Source: Streptomyces sp. SID3212 (lineage in GTDB: Bacteria; Actinomycetota; Actinomycetes; Streptomycetales; Streptomycetaceae). From it: a DNA stretch of 40,011 nucleotides. The notes under the pieces are model-generated. The model was not told the origin of the DNA, did no database searches, and saw only the letters and a program-made list of their open reading frames with translations. The DNA is taken from contig NZ_WWJY01001203.1 in NCBI RefSeq assembly GCF_009865405.1, positions 1 through 40,011 on the forward strand. The letters are read 5' to 3'. Below are positions 25,349 through 34,813 of this stretch, in pieces (the first letter of the stretch is position 1; every line of letters starts with the position of its first letter). Made by a program: the position numbers and the translations under genes.

Positions 25349-26138
25349 TCAGGGCAGTGGGGTGCCGCCGGTGGCGTTGAGGATCTCCGCCGTGATGTAG
25401 GTCGCCTGGGGGGAGGTCAGGAAGACGTAGGCCGGGGCCAGCTCCGCGGGTTGGGCCGGCCTGCCGAGGGGGACTGTTTCCCGACCGACGTGGTGTCGGG
25501 CATCGTCGCGGGGATCAGCGAGGTCCAGACCGGTCCCGGGGCCACCGCGTTGACCCGGATGCCGTCCTCGGCCAGCATCCGCGCCGGCCCCTGGGTGAAC
25601 GTGACGATGGCACCCTTGGTCATGGCGTAGTCGAGGAGGTGCGGGCTGGGCTGGTACGCCTGGACCGAGGCCGAGTTGATGATGCAGCCGCCCCGGCGCA
25701 TGTGGGGAAGCGACATCTTGGCGAGCCAGAACATCCCGTACGGTTGGTGTGCACGACGCGGTCGAACTGCTCCGTGGTGATGGCGCTGATGCCGTCGGGC
25801 TGGGACATCTGGTAGGCCGCGTTGTTCACCAGGATGTCGATCCTGCCCAGTGCCGCCACCGCGCGGTCGACGAGGTCCTGGCACTGCGCCTCGTCACGGA
25901 TGTCGCAGGCCACGGCGACGGCCTTGCGCCCCGCTTCCTCGATCAGCCGCGTGGTCTCCGCGGCCTCCTGCCGTTCTTCCGGGAGATGGGCGAAGACGAC
26001 GTCGGCGCCCTCGCGCGCGTAGGCCAGGGCCACGGCGCGGCCGATCCCGGAGTCACCACCGGTGATCAGCGCCTTGTGGCCGGCCAGTACGTCGTGTCCC
26101 CGGTACGAATCCTCACCGTGGTCGGGCGGCGGATCCAT
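25349..26138 (-). pseudogene. SDR family oxidoreductase with two single-base deletions
   Basis: Three reading frames together give one complete SDR of the YhdF/YghA type: HKALITGGDSGIGRAVALAY and DILVNNAAYQMSQPDG in the first; after VVHTN the frame shifts and GMFWLAKMSLPHM, SASVQAY and YAMTKGA (catalytic Tyr/Lys) follow in the second; after DTTSVGKQ it shifts again and LAPAYVFLTSPQATYITAEI leads to NATGGTPLP and a stop at 25349. The breaks lie near 25743 and 25476, each repaired by adding one base. Either a recent pseudogene or two sequencing errors. It lies 72 bp downstream of the alcohol dehydrogenase, probably in one operon; the ATG at 26138 has no good ribosome site. Confidence 0.7.
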
Positions 26139-26210
26139 CTCGGCGGTCTGTCCCGGTGTCTCCTGCTCCTGCGATTCGTGAGCCGGGCGTACAGCCGGGC
26201 GTACGCGGGG

Positions 26211-27395
26211 TCAGGGGATGAGAAGCGTCTTGACCATGCCGTCCGCCTTGTCCTGGAAGGTCTGGTAGGCGCGCTCCGCCTCTTCCAGGGGCAGATGGTG
26301 CGTGGCGAAGTCGTCGACTCCCAGGGGGTCGCTCTCGTTCAGCAGCGGGAGGATGTCGTCCACCCAGTGCTTGACGTTGGCCTGGCCCATGCGGAGCTGG
26401 ATCTGCTTGTCGAAGAGGGTCATCATCGGGACCGGGTCGACGGCACCGCCGTAGACGCCGATGACGGAGATCGTTCCGCCGCGCCGCACCACGTCGACGG
26501 CGAGGGTGAACGCGCCCATGTCGTCCAGCCCCGCGTGCTCCATCAGCTTCTGGCCCAGGGTGTCGGGAAGGACGTTGGCGAGTTTCTGCGCGGCGCCGGC
26601 GGCTCCCGCTCCGTGGGCTTCCATCCCGACCGCGTCGATGACGGCGTCGCTGCCCCGCCCGTCGGTCAGGCGCCGGATCTCGTCACCGAGGCCGTCGCCG
26701 AACTCGTCGAGGTCGAGGGTGTGCACGCCGCGTGCGCGTGCCCTGGCCAGCCGCTCGGGGACGAGGTCGACGCCGATGACCTGTCCGGCCCCGCGGTGCA
26801 GGGCGATCCGGGCGGCCATGTCCCCGATGGGGCCGAGGCCGAGGACGCACACACTGCCACCGGGCGGGATCGCCGCGTACTCGACGGCCTGCCACGCTGT
26901 CGGCAGGACGTCGGACAGGTAGACGAACCGGTCGTCCGGCGGGCCGTGCTCGACCTTGACCGGCAGCGTGTTGCCGAAGGGGACACGCAGGAACTCCGCC
27001 TGCCCGCCGGGGACTTCTCCGTACAGCTTGGAGAACCCGAAGAGCGAGGCTCCCGTGCCGCGTGCGCGCACCTGGGTCGTCTCGCACTGGGAGTACAGCC
27101 CCTGACGGCACATCCAACAGGTACCGCAGGAGACGTTGAACGGCACAACCACCCGGTCACCCGCCGACAGCGCCGTCACCTCGGGGCCGACGTCCTCCAC
27201 GATGCCCATCGGTTCGTGGCCCAGGATGTCGCCCGGCTCCAGGTAGGGCCCCAGAACCTCGTACAGATGCAGATCCGAGCCGCAGATGCCGGTGGACGTC
27301 ACCCGGACCACGATGTCGGTCGGATCCACGATCCGCGGATCCGGCACCGTCTCGACACTGACCTCGCCCTTGTCCTGCCAGGTCAAAGCCCTCAT
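26211..27395 (-). CDS. Zinc-dependent alcohol dehydrogenase (glutathione-independent formaldehyde dehydrogenase-like)
   Basis: A 394-residue medium-chain dehydrogenase from ATG 27395 with GGAGG five bases upstream. Catalytic zinc ligands are in TGICGSDLHLY (Cys38) and GHEPMGIVEDVG (His/Glu); the structural-zinc loop is CGTCWMCRQGLYSQC. The Rossmann motif is VLGLGPIGDMAA, with GVDLVPERLARAR after it, where the Asp favours NAD. The long insert and DAVGMEAHG segment fit the formaldehyde-dehydrogenase-like subgroup. It may dispose of aldehydes or oxidise alcohols, with the broken SDR as partner. No link to the terpenoid genes is shown beyond position. Confidence 0.92.
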   Translation of the reverse strand: MRALTWQDKGEVSVETVPDPRIVDPTDIVVRVTSTGICGSDLHLYEVLGPYLEPGDILGHEPMGIVEDVGPEVTALSAGDRVVVPFNVSCGTCWMCRQGLYSQCETTQVRARGTGASLFGFSKLYGEVPGGQAEFLRVPFGNTLPVKVEHGPPDDRFVYLSDVLPTAWQAVEYAAIPPGGSVCVLGLGPIGDMAARIALHRGAGQVIGVDLVPERLARARARGVHTLDLDEFGDGLGDEIRRLTDGRGSDAVIDAVGMEAHGAGAAGAAQKLANVLPDTLGQKLMEHAGLDDMGAFTLAVDVVRRGGTISVIGVYGGAVDPVPMMTLFDKQIQLRMGQANVKHWVDDILPLLNESDPLGVDDFATHHLPLEEAERAYQTFQDKADGMVKTLLIP

Positions 27396-27725
27396 CACGC
27401 CTCCAAAGGTCTCCGTCCCCCCACGCGCGCGAACGCGCCTCCCCTCTCTTCCGGTATACGCCACCCGTTGGGGAACGGCGCGCGGAGTACGGGATCGACG
27501 CCGGGCGTCATTTGTTGACGGCGACCCGGACCTCCTGACCTTGGGGTCCACGGCGTCCGGGGCGACCATTCCGGCCTCCACCCCGGGTCGTGAGGCAGGT
27601 GAGGACGGCCTTGCCGATGTTCTCCGCCTGCGGGCCCTTCCGGCCCTGGGACGAGTGCCCGTAGAAACCCGGTTCCAGCCAGCGCCGAGCGGACTGCCGG
27701 GCATCCCTGACCGCGGCGGCGCTCC

Positions 27726-27750
27726 TCTGATGTGGGTCTTACGCGGGGCC
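27726..27750 (+). repeat. Right copy of the 25-bp direct repeat, next to tRNA-Arg
   Basis: TCTGAT-GT-GGGTCTTACGCGGGGCC matches 17554-17578 at 23 of 25 positions, 17 of them consecutive. It lies 69 bp past the 3' end of tRNA-Arg, a common neighbourhood for integration events, though the repeat does not overlap the tRNA itself. Confidence 0.6.
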
Positions 27751-27778
27751 CGCTACGCTGCCTCTGACCTGCGGAAAG

Positions 27779-27797
27779 GCTCTCCCTGGGGGAGAGC
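27779..27797 (-). terminator. Hairpin terminator downstream of tRNA-Arg
   Basis: GCTCTCCC (27779-27786) pairs with GGGAGAGC (27790-27797) around a 3-base loop, about 20 bp beyond the 3' end of the leftward tRNA. Confidence 0.6.
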
Positions 27798-27818
27798 GGC
27801 GCTTCGCGCGTAGAAATG

Positions 27819-27891
27819 TGCCCCCGGCAGGACTCGAACCTGCGGCCAAGTGCTTAGAAGGCACCTGCTCTATCCACTGAGCTACGGGGGC
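27819..27891 (-). tRNA. tRNA-Arg (anticodon TCT)
   Basis: The 73-base minus-strand sequence folds as a cloverleaf: acceptor GCCCCCG pairs with CGGGGGC plus discriminator A; D-arm GCTCAGTGGATAGAGC; anticodon stem GGTGC with loop CTTCTAA, giving anticodon TCT; T-arm GCAGG-TTCGAGT-CCTGC. CCA is not encoded. It reads AGA codons, rare in this GC-rich genome. Confidence 0.95.
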
Positions 27892-28200
27892 CGGACGAGC
27901 GGCCTCGGGTGTCCCGGAGCCCCCGGCGGGTGGTTCCGTGACCTTGCCGGGACAAGGATAGGGCTCCGATCCCCCTGACCCGGTTGCTTCACGTGCGTGG
28001 CACGATGTGGAGGTTCAGTGAAGCGAACCGATAATCGCAGGCAGGTGCGAATCCCGCACCGCTTTTTCGCTCTCGCGCCACGGGTGTTGTGCACTCGTTA
28101 TGCCTGTGTCCCACTCATCCCGTCTGTCCCGAGTGTCTGATCGGCGCGCAGAGATGTCCATACGCTTCAAAAAGCCGCTAAAACCGGGCATTCTTCGCAT
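27892..28200. other. Intergenic region: divergent promoters of tRNA-Arg and dynA
   Basis: No gene is seen. A TATCCT (-10-like) on the minus strand lies near 27960-27955, about 65 bp before the tRNA. The dynA side is AT-richer (28140-28200) and has an imperfect GGTTC/GAACC dyad near 28013-28030. Confidence 0.4.
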
Positions 28201-30042
28201 GTGGTGACCTTGGATGTACGCCCCCAGCTGATCGACGCACTCTCCGCGCTGCGTGACCGTGTCGCGGCGGTGCGTCTTCCACTGCCTCTTCCCGGGGCGC
28301 CGCGGGCCCGGCAGACCCGGGCCGAGCTGCTCGCGCAGCTCGACGACTACCTGTTGCCCCGGCTCCGGGAGCCCGACGCCCCGGTGCTCGCCGTCGTCGG
28401 CGGGTCGACCGGCGCCGGCAAGTCCACCCTCGTCAACTCCCTTGTGGGGCGGCGCGTGAGTGAGGCGGGAGTGCTGCGGCCCACCACGCGTACTCCCGTC
28501 CTGGTGTGCCATCCCGACGACCACCACTGGTTCGCGGGCATGCGCATCCTGCCGCACCTCACCCGGATCTGGCTGCCGGAGGGGGAGGACGGGGACGAGG
28601 CGGACGTGGAGGTGGAGAGCGGGGACGGGAGAAGCAGGGACGGGACATCGGTCGGGCGGGAGGTCGGGCGAGACCTCGGGCGAGACGGTGGACTGGGGGG
28701 TGGGCACGGGATCGGGTCAGGTGTTGGCGCCGGTGGCGGCACCGGCATCGGCCGCGCCTTCGGGGCCGCCGGCGTACACCCCCGGCCCTTCGGCCGTACC
28801 GGCCGGGGCGGGAGACCCGCCGGACGTGAGAGCGCCGGCGCCGACTCCCTCCGTATCGACACCGCCGCCACCCTGCCCCGCGGCCTCGCGCTCCTCGACG
28901 CGCCCGACATCGACTCGCTCGTGGTGGAGAACCGGGTGCTGGCCGCCGAGTTGATCTGCGCCGCCGACGTCTGGGTCATGGTGACCACCGCCAGCCGCTA
29001 CGCCGACGCCGTGCCATGGCATCTGCTGCGTACGGCCAAGGAGTACGACGCCTCGCTCGTCACCGTCCTCGACCGCGTCCCCCACCAGCTGGTCGAGGAG
29101 GTGTCGCGGCAGTACGGGGCCCTCCTGACCAGGGCCGGCCTCGGGGACGTACCCCGCTTCACGATCCCCGAGCTGCCCGAGTCGGCCGGCGGCGGCAGCG
29201 GACTGCTGCCCACCACCGCCGTCGCCCCGCTGCTCGCCTGGCTCGCGCACCGGGTGCGGGATCCGGCGGCCCGTCAGCAGGCCGTCGTACGGACCGCGTC
29301 GGGGGTCATCGACTCGCTGGATGTACGGATGCCGGAGCTGGCGGGCGCGGTGGCCGCGCAGTACGCGGCGTCCGTACGGCTCATGGCCGCCGTGGAGGAC
29401 GCGTACACCGCCGAGGGCGAGCGGGTGCGCCGTCAGCTCCAGCGCGGCGCCGTCCTGGCCGGGGACGCGCGCACCCGCTGGCGGGGCTATCCGAGGGACA
29501 GTTCGTCGCGGGAACTGCTCGACTCGCTCGTGGAGAGCCTCGGCGCGCTCCTCCAGTGCGCCGTCGCCGCCGCCGACGAACGGGTGGAGGAGGCCTGGCG
29601 GCGTGAGCCGGCCGCCGGGGGCGTCGACGTGTCGGGCGCGGACGGCGAGGTCACGGAGCGGATCGGGATGGCCGTACGGCGCTGGCGGCGCGTCCTGGAG
29701 GAACTGGCCGAGGACGAGGTACGGCAGCTGGAACGCAGCGCCGCGCCCGAACCCGAAGCCGTCGCCGCCCTCCTCGCGACCGCCCTCCTAGGAGGGCGTC
29801 GCGCCCGGGTCGCGGGGGAGCGCCTCGCCGAGAGCGTCGGGGCGCAGGCCGCGCTGCGGCTGCGCGACCGGGGCGCCGAGCTGGTGACGACGTACATCGA
29901 CCGTGTCCTGCACGGGGAGCGCGACCGGCGGCTCGCGCCCATCGACGCCCTTGAGGTGACCCCGGAGCCCCAGGCGGAACTGATCGCCGCGCTGTCCGTG
30001 CTCCAGAAGGAAAGCAGGAGGAAAGGTGACCGACGTGACTGA
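28201..30042 (+). CDS. dynA: Dynamin-like GTPase (DynA of the sporulation dynamin pair)
   Basis: The 613-residue protein has a dynamin/YdjA-style GTPase domain: P-loop [10 protein letters not shown] (67-76), switch region [12 protein letters not shown]3-like [10 protein letters not shown] and a long helical C-terminal stalk. A low-complexity Gly/Arg-rich insertion (about residues 120-215) interrupts the GTPase domain and is probably disordered. The next gene is a second, membrane-anchored dynamin and the one after is an SSB, the arrangement of the Streptomyces dynA-dynB-ssbB locus, whose dynamins stabilise FtsZ rings at sporulation septa. That assignment rests on context and domain type. Start uncertain: GTG 28201 or GTG 28204, neither with a clear ribosome site. 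Confidence 0.8.
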   Translation: MVTLDVRPQLIDALSALRDRVAAVRLPLPLPGAPRARQTRAELLAQLDDYLLPRLREPDAPVLAVVGGSTGAGKSTLVNSLVGRRVSEAGVLRPTTRTPVLVCHPDDHHWFAGMRILPHLTRIWLPEGEDGDEADVEVESGDGRSRDGTSVGREVGRDLGRDGGLGGGHGIGSGVGAGGGTGIGRAFGAAGVHPRPFGRTGRGGRPAGRESAGADSLRIDTAATLPRGLALLDAPDIDSLVVENRVLAAELICAADVWVMVTTASRYADAVPWHLLRTAKEYDASLVTVLDRVPHQLVEEVSRQYGALLTRAGLGDVPRFTIPELPESAGGGSGLLPTTAVAPLLAWLAHRVRDPAARQQAVVRTASGVIDSLDVRMPELAGAVAAQYAASVRLMAAVEDAYTAEGERVRRQLQRGAVLAGDARTRWRGYPRDSSSRELLDSLVESLGALLQCAVAAADERVEEAWRREPAAGGVDVSGADGEVTERIGMAVRRWRRVLEELAEDEVRQLERSAAPEPEAVAALLATALLGGRRARVAGERLAESVGAQAALRLRDRGAELVTTYIDRVLHGERDRRLAPIDALEVTPEPQAELIAALSVLQKESRRKGDRRD

Positions 30043-32020
30043 CGTGAACGCCGCCGTGGATGTGACGACGGACGCGGGGGACGGAGACAGGGAGAGGGAC
30101 CGGGACAGGGACGGGGACAGGACGGAGGGGACGGGGAAGCGCGTCGGCCGGTGGGACGACGGGCTGATCGCGCGCCGGGCGGGAGAGCGTGGTGCCAGGG
30201 GGCGTGCGGGCGGCCGGTCCGGGCCGGACGCTCTTGCGGACGGCTTCACGGACGGGTTCACGGACGGTCTGACGGGCGCTCTGACGGACCGGCAGGGCGG
30301 CGTTCGTGACGTGCGCGACGTACGTGCGCACGGACTGACCGACGGATCCGGCGGCCCGGACGGCCTCGACGGCCCTCACGGCGCCTCCGGCGCGCTCGGG
30401 GCGGGTGAGACCCACACGCCCATCGGCGGGCCCTACGGCGGCGCCCTGCGGGTCCGGCTCGACGCCCTGGGCGAGCTGGTCGGCCTCTCCCGTACCCGCC
30501 TCGAAGGGTCCATCCTCGCCGAGGCGGGCCGCGTACTCGACGAGGCGTCGGCCCGGCAGCGGCTGTCCTCGCGCCACACCGTCGTCGCCATCGCGGGCGC
30601 GACCGGCAGCGGCAAGTCGACGCTGTTCAACGCCCTCGCCGAAGTGCCGATCTCGGAGACCGGGCTGCGCCGCCCCACCACCTCCGCGCCGATCGCCTGC
30701 ACCTGGTCGGACGGCGCGGCAGGGCTGCTCGACCGGCTCGCCATCCCGGGACGGCTGCGCCGCAGGCCGCTGGCGGGCGGGGACGGCGACGAGGAACTGC
30801 ACGGGCTCGTCCTGGTGGACCTCCCCGACCACGACTCGGCCGTCACCCGCCACCGCGACCAGGTGGACCGGGTGCTGGGGCTCGTGGACGCCGTGATCTG
30901 GGTGGTCGATCCGGAGAAGTACGCGGACGCCGCGCTCCACGAGCGCTATCTCCGCCCGCTCGCGGGCCACGCCGAGGTCACGTTTGTCGTGCTCAACCAG
31001 ATCGACCGGCTGCCCGGCGACGCCTCCCACCAGGTGCTCGACGACCTGCGCAGGCTTCTTGACGAGGCCGGCATGGCCCTGGGCGAGCACGGCGAGCCGG
31101 GCGCCACCGTCCTCGCGCTCTCCGCGCTCACCGGACAGGGCGTGGGCGAACTGCGCGAGCTCCTGGGCCGGTTCGTCCAGGAACGGAACGCCGCCGCGCG
31201 CCGTCTCTCCGCCGACGTCGACGCCGCTTCCGTACGGATGCGCTCGGCGTACGTCGCCGACGGGCACCCCGGTCTCGGTGAGCGCTCGCGCGAACAGTTC
31301 GCGGACCGGCTGGCCTGGGCCGTCGGCGCGGTGGCCGCCGGTGAGGCGGCGGAGCGCGAGTGGCGCAGGAACGCGGGGCGTGCCTGTGGCACGCCGTGGC
31401 TGCGGCTGTACCGCTGGTACGAGCGCAAGCGCACGCCCGGGGGTGAGGTCACGTCGTCCGAGGTGCTGGTGGAGGAGGAGCTGACGGCCCGCCAGCGGGT
31501 CGAACAGGCGGTCCGTACCGTGTCGGAGGAGGCGTCCGCCGGTCTGCCCGCGCCGTGGGCGCACGCGGTGCGTGAGGCGGCCGTACGGGGCGCGGAGGGG
31601 CTGCCGGAGGCGCTGGACGAGCTGGCGGTGACGGTGGGGGCGCCGACGGGCCGCCCGCCGCGTCCGGCGTGGTGGCCGGCCGCCGTCCTGGCCCAGGCGT
31701 CCATGACGCTGCTCCAGATCTTCGGCGCGCTCTGGCTGATGGGACAGATCGTCGGCGTCCTGGAACCGGGGCTGTTGCCGCCGGTGCTGGTGATGCTCGC
31801 GGGGATCATCGGCGGGCCGTTCGTGGAGTGGGCCTGCGGGGCGGCGGCGCGGGGGCCCGCGCGGCGGTACGGGCAGGACGCGGAGCGGCGGTTGCGGGAG
31901 GCGGCGGCCGGGTGCGGGCGGGCGAAGGTGCTCGACCCCGTCTCGGCGGAGCTGATGCGGTACCGGGAGGTGCGGGAGCAGTACGTCACGGTGTCGGGGG
32001 TGGTGCCGCTGGCGAGGTGA
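30026..32020 (+). CDS. dynB: Membrane-anchored dynamin-like GTPase (DynB)
   Basis: GTG 30026 lies inside the end of dynA (17-bp overlap) with AGGAGG a few bases upstream. The first 130 residues are charged, repetitive and probably disordered ([29 protein letters not shown]). The GTPase domain follows: P-loop GATGSGKST (191-199), [10 protein letters not shown]3 [11 protein letters not shown] and G4 [10 protein letters not shown]. After a helical stalk, two adjacent hydrophobic helices (about 548-590, [18 protein letters not shown] and [15 protein letters not shown]) would anchor the C-terminal part in the membrane, as described for DynB, which recruits DynA to division sites. Shared transcription with dynA is clear from the overlap. 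Confidence 0.8.
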   Translation: MTDVTDVNAAVDVTTDAGDGDRERDRDRDGDRTEGTGKRVGRWDDGLIARRAGERGARGRAGGRSGPDALADGFTDGFTDGLTGALTDRQGGVRDVRDVRAHGLTDGSGGPDGLDGPHGASGALGAGETHTPIGGPYGGALRVRLDALGELVGLSRTRLEGSILAEAGRVLDEASARQRLSSRHTVVAIAGATGSGKSTLFNALAEVPISETGLRRPTTSAPIACTWSDGAAGLLDRLAIPGRLRRRPLAGGDGDEELHGLVLVDLPDHDSAVTRHRDQVDRVLGLVDAVIWVVDPEKYADAALHERYLRPLAGHAEVTFVVLNQIDRLPGDASHQVLDDLRRLLDEAGMALGEHGEPGATVLALSALTGQGVGELRELLGRFVQERNAAARRLSADVDAASVRMRSAYVADGHPGLGERSREQFADRLAWAVGAVAAGEAAEREWRRNAGRACGTPWLRLYRWYERKRTPGGEVTSSEVLVEEELTARQRVEQAVRTVSEEASAGLPAPWAHAVREAAVRGAEGLPEALDELAVTVGAPTGRPPRPAWWPAAVLAQASMTLLQIFGALWLMGQIVGVLEPGLLPPVLVMLAGIIGGPFVEWACGAAARGPARRYGQDAERRLREAAAGCGRAKVLDPVSAELMRYREVREQYVTVSGVVPLAR

Positions 32021-32060
32021 GGGGCGGTGAGGGGCGGTGAGCGGCGGTGAGGCGCGGTGA
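32021..32060. repeat. Four 10-bp tandem repeats GGGGCGGTGA
   Basis: Units at 32021, 32031, 32041 (GCGGCGGTGA) and 32051 (GGCGCGGTGA) directly follow the dynB stop. The stop codon region itself (GGCGAGGTGA) looks like a further degenerate unit, so the C-terminus or stop may vary by slippage. Confidence 0.65.
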
Positions 32061-32245
32061 GGGGGCCGTACGTCGGGCGTCACAGGGGTGTCCGGGTGCC
32101 CGAGGTGACCGGGTGCCCGGGGTGACAGGGTGATGGATTTTTCCACAACTGGCGGGTAATCCACAGGCGTCAGCGGATTCTTTCCGTTCGGCTCAGCATG
32201 GGTGGGGTGACATCACGCAATGCAGTCGGACGGAAGTGAGCGGTA

Positions 32246-32785
32246 ATGAGCGACACAGTGGTGACCGTGGTGGGCAATGTGGCGACCGGTGTGGAATTCA
32301 GGGAGTCGGCGACCGGAGGAGTGGCGCGGTTCAGATTCGCGGTGACCGGCCGCCGCTGGGACCGGCAGAAGGAGAGCTGGGCGGACGGGCCCACGAGCTT
32401 CTACACGGTGTGGGCGTGGCGGACGCTGGGGGCGAATCTGGCGGCCTCGGTCTCCGTCGGGGAGCCCCTCGTGGTGCACGGCCGGCTGAGGGTGCGGGAC
32501 GAGGAACGGGACGGCCAGCGGCGGACGTTCGTGGACATCGACGCGGTGGCGGTGGGCCACGACCTGACGCGCGGGACGTCGGCGTTCAGGCGTGTGGCCA
32601 GGGCGACTCCCTCCTTGACGGAGCGTCACGGCGCCGCGACCCAGGGCCAGGAGGGCGTGCCGCGAACGGATCGGGGGGAGCAGGCGCGGCAGGTACGGCA
32701 GGTGCAGGGCCAGCTGCCCGTGCCGGGGGTGGACTCCGGCGCGCGGGAGGAGCCCGTCGGCGCTGGGGTGGGGGCGGGGGCGTAG
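32246..32785 (+). CDS. ssbB: Single-stranded DNA-binding protein, SsbB-type paralogue
   Basis: An OB-fold SSB of 179 residues: TVVGNVATGVEFRES, ARFRFAVTGRRWDRQKESW, FYTVWAWRTLGANLAASVSVG and VHGRLRVRDEE are the expected strands and DNA-contact segments in residues 1-110. The C-terminal tail lacks the acidic DDDIPF tip that normally recruits repair proteins and ends in GAGVGAGA, as reported for the Streptomyces paralogue SsbB, which functions in chromosome segregation during sporulation. Position after dynA-dynB supports that identity. GGAAGTGAG precedes ATG 32246. Confidence 0.88.
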   Translation: MSDTVVTVVGNVATGVEFRESATGGVARFRFAVTGRRWDRQKESWADGPTSFYTVWAWRTLGANLAASVSVGEPLVVHGRLRVRDEERDGQRRTFVDIDAVAVGHDLTRGTSAFRRVARATPSLTERHGAATQGQEGVPRTDRGEQARQVRQVQGQLPVPGVDSGAREEPVGAGVGAGA

Positions 32786-33033
32786 GGGAGCGGTCCTGGG
32801 AGGTGGCTGTGAAGACTTGTCGATACGTGCGGGCGCATGCGGTCGTATTCCAGGGATACGCCGATCTTTCGATAACGATTCCGATTCGGAACGGTTGCCT
32901 GGTCGGTTGATTGGGCACCCGCGACACCCGCCGTCCATAGGATTCCCGTGTACTCATGGGGCACTTGAGTCAGTCGGCGAGGCACAACCCCCCACGCGTC
33001 CCACGCGAAACTCCTCGCCCGAAGGGGAATTCT

Positions 33034-34560
33034 GTGGTCTCTGCGATATCCGAGTCACGCGCGCCGTCCGCTTCATCCGGGACGCCCGCGCTGTCCGCCT
33101 CCTCCGCCTCCTCCTCGCCGGCCGCGCCGTTCGCGCGTTCCGCGTGGCGCCGGGGTGCCGCCCGGCTCGCCGCCGTCGTGCTGGTCCCCGGTCTCCTCGC
33201 GATGGGCACCCTGGCCGGGGCCGCCCCGGCCGCCGCCGACGACGTGCCCCAGCACCAGGGCGGCGCGTCCGCCACGCTCGACGGACTGAAGACCTTCGCC
33301 GGAGCCGTGCTCCACACGGACGGCGCGGACCAGGAGTTGCCCGCCGGCCTGTTCGAGATGACGGTGGAGGGCGGCGGCACGCTCAAGACGTACTGCATCG
33401 ACATCCACAACCCGACCCAGGCGCAGGCGAAGTACCAGGAGACGCCCTGGGCCCAGACCTCGCTGGGCGCCAACGACGACGCGGGCAAGATCCGCTGGAT
33501 CCTGGAGCACTCGTACCCGCAGGTCGACGACCTGGCGGACCTTGCCGCGGCCGCCAAGACCGGGCCGCTCACCGACCAGACCGCGGCGGCGGGCACCCAG
33601 GTCGCCATCTGGCGTTTCTCGGACGACGCCGACGTCGATGCCAGCGACCCGGCGGCGGAGAAGCTGGCCGACTGGCTGGAGAAGAACGCGCGCGACACCC
33701 CCGAGCCCAAGGCCTCGCTCACCCTGGAGTCCGCCGCGGTCTCCGGCAAGGCGGGCGAGCGGCTCGGACCGGTCACCGTCCGCACGAACGCCGACCGGGT
33801 CACGGTGACCCCGCCCGTCGACGTCGGCGTGGCGGACGTCGCCAGTGCCACGGGCGTGAAGATCACCGACAAGGCGGGCAAGGAGGTCACCACGGCGACC
33901 GACGGCTCGCGCCTCTACTTCGACGTCCCGGCCGACGCCGACGACGGCACCGCGTCGCTCGCCGTGCAGGCCACCACCTCCGTACCCGTCGGCCGGGCCT
34001 TCGCCGGGGTGACCAGGAGCCAGACGCAGATCCTGGCGGGGTCGAGCGACTCCACGGTCTCGGCGACGGCCACCGCCACCTGGGCGGCGGGCGGCGCCAT
34101 CCCGGCGGTCTCCGCAGCGAAGAACTGCGCCAGGGGCGGGGTCGACGTCACCGTCGCCAACGAGGGGGACGCGGAGTTCACCTTCGAGCTGACGGGCGAC
34201 CAACACGCGGTCGCGCCCGGCGAGTCCCGTACGGTCACGGTGCCCGTGGTCGAGGACCAGCCGTACGAGTTCGCGGTGAACGGCCCCGACGGATTCACCA
34301 AGACCTTCAAGGGCGTCCTGGACTGCCGCACCACCGGCACCGCACCCCCGCCCGACGAGCACATCACCACCCAGCTGGGCACGGACTCGGCGGGCGCGAC
34401 CACGGCAGGCCCCCCGGCCAACCTCGCCGAAACAGGCAGCTCCAACGCGACCCCCCTCATCGCGGGCATCGCGATAGCCCTCCTCGCGATCGGCGGCGGA
34501 GCGGTCTTCTTCCTCCGCAAGAAGAAGGCCACGCCCTCTTCCCCGACGACCACCGAGTAG
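33034..34560 (+). CDS. TQXA (thioester) domain surface protein with LAETG sorting signal
   Basis: A 508-residue exported protein. The chosen GTG 33034 follows GAAGGGG by seven bases; the signal has a long Ser/Ala n-region, WRRGAARLAAVVLVPGLLA (38-56) and an AAPAAADD cleavage area. Residues 80-200 are a TQXA domain: Cys121 in TYCIDIHN and Gln189 in AGTQVAIW are the pair that form an internal Cys-Gln thioester, used for covalent attachment to surfaces. Two or three beta-sandwich repeats follow. The end has LAETG (464-468), a membrane helix LIAGIAIALLAIGGGAVFF and RKKK, a class E-sortase signal of the chaplin/aerial-surface type. Likely displayed on aerial hyphae or spores. Confidence 0.88.
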   Translation: MVSAISESRAPSASSGTPALSASSASSSPAAPFARSAWRRGAARLAAVVLVPGLLAMGTLAGAAPAAADDVPQHQGGASATLDGLKTFAGAVLHTDGADQELPAGLFEMTVEGGGTLKTYCIDIHNPTQAQAKYQETPWAQTSLGANDDAGKIRWILEHSYPQVDDLADLAAAAKTGPLTDQTAAAGTQVAIWRFSDDADVDASDPAAEKLADWLEKNARDTPEPKASLTLESAAVSGKAGERLGPVTVRTNADRVTVTPPVDVGVADVASATGVKITDKAGKEVTTATDGSRLYFDVPADADDGTASLAVQATTSVPVGRAFAGVTRSQTQILAGSSDSTVSATATATWAAGGAIPAVSAAKNCARGGVDVTVANEGDAEFTFELTGDQHAVAPGESRTVTVPVVEDQPYEFAVNGPDGFTKTFKGVLDCRTTGTAPPPDEHITTQLGTDSAGATTAGPPANLAETGSSNATPLIAGIAIALLAIGGGAVFFLRKKKATPSSPTTTE

Positions 34561-34600
34561 TGCCCGGCCGGGCACCGAGCAGGAAACGACACCACCGAGC

Positions 34601-34635
34601 ACCCCCGCTCCTGGCCGAGGTCGGCGAGCGGGGGT
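34601..34635. terminator. Stem-loop terminator after the TQXA gene
   Basis: ACCCCCGCTC (34601-34610) pairs perfectly with GAGCGGGGGT (34626-34635). A separate 16-bp palindrome, GTGCCCGGCCGGGCAC, lies at about 34560-34577 directly after the stop. Confidence 0.7.
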
Positions 34636-34813
34636 GACCGATGTTGACGGAAAGTGACGAGGGTGGCTCTCGGTCATCGCAGGTCAGGAGGGTGCGTCCG
34701 GGGTCTGGACGGGCGGTTTCCCCCGGGGGATGGACGTCAGGCAAGATGGGGTGTATCTGCCCTCACGCGGCGGAGCCGCACATTGGCCCTTCTCGATTGC
34801 CGGACGGTTTCTC

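Larger units (their letters stand above)
27396..27818. other. Region between the alcohol dehydrogenase and tRNA-Arg
   Basis: Next to the dehydrogenase is its promoter. From about 27508 to 27725 the minus strand stays open without any start codon (SARRWLEPGFYGHSSQGRK ... GQEVRVAVNK then TGA); it looks like coding remnant but I do not recognise it. The right copy of the 25-bp direct repeat and the tRNA terminator follow. Confidence 0.45.

Noticed and set aside
27508..27725. Small gene upstream of the alcohol dehydrogenase on the minus strand
   Set aside because: The frame reads plausibly but has no ATG, GTG or TTG start and no recognised domain; recorded as a possible remnant only.
27726..27891. 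A classical tRNA attachment site (attB in the tRNA-Arg 3' end)
   Set aside because: The direct repeat does not overlap the tRNA, no second copy of the tRNA 3' end was seen in the window, and no integrase gene is present; kept only as a possible insertion footprint.
29651..32164. An 837-residue open frame on the minus strand across dynB
   Set aside because: It is the antisense shadow of dynA/dynB in GC-rich DNA; it has no recognisable domain and is low-complexity Arg/Pro-rich.
33073..34677. A 534-residue minus-strand frame over the TQXA gene
   Set aside because: Antisense shadow; the plus strand encodes a complete signal peptide, thioester domain and LAETG signal.
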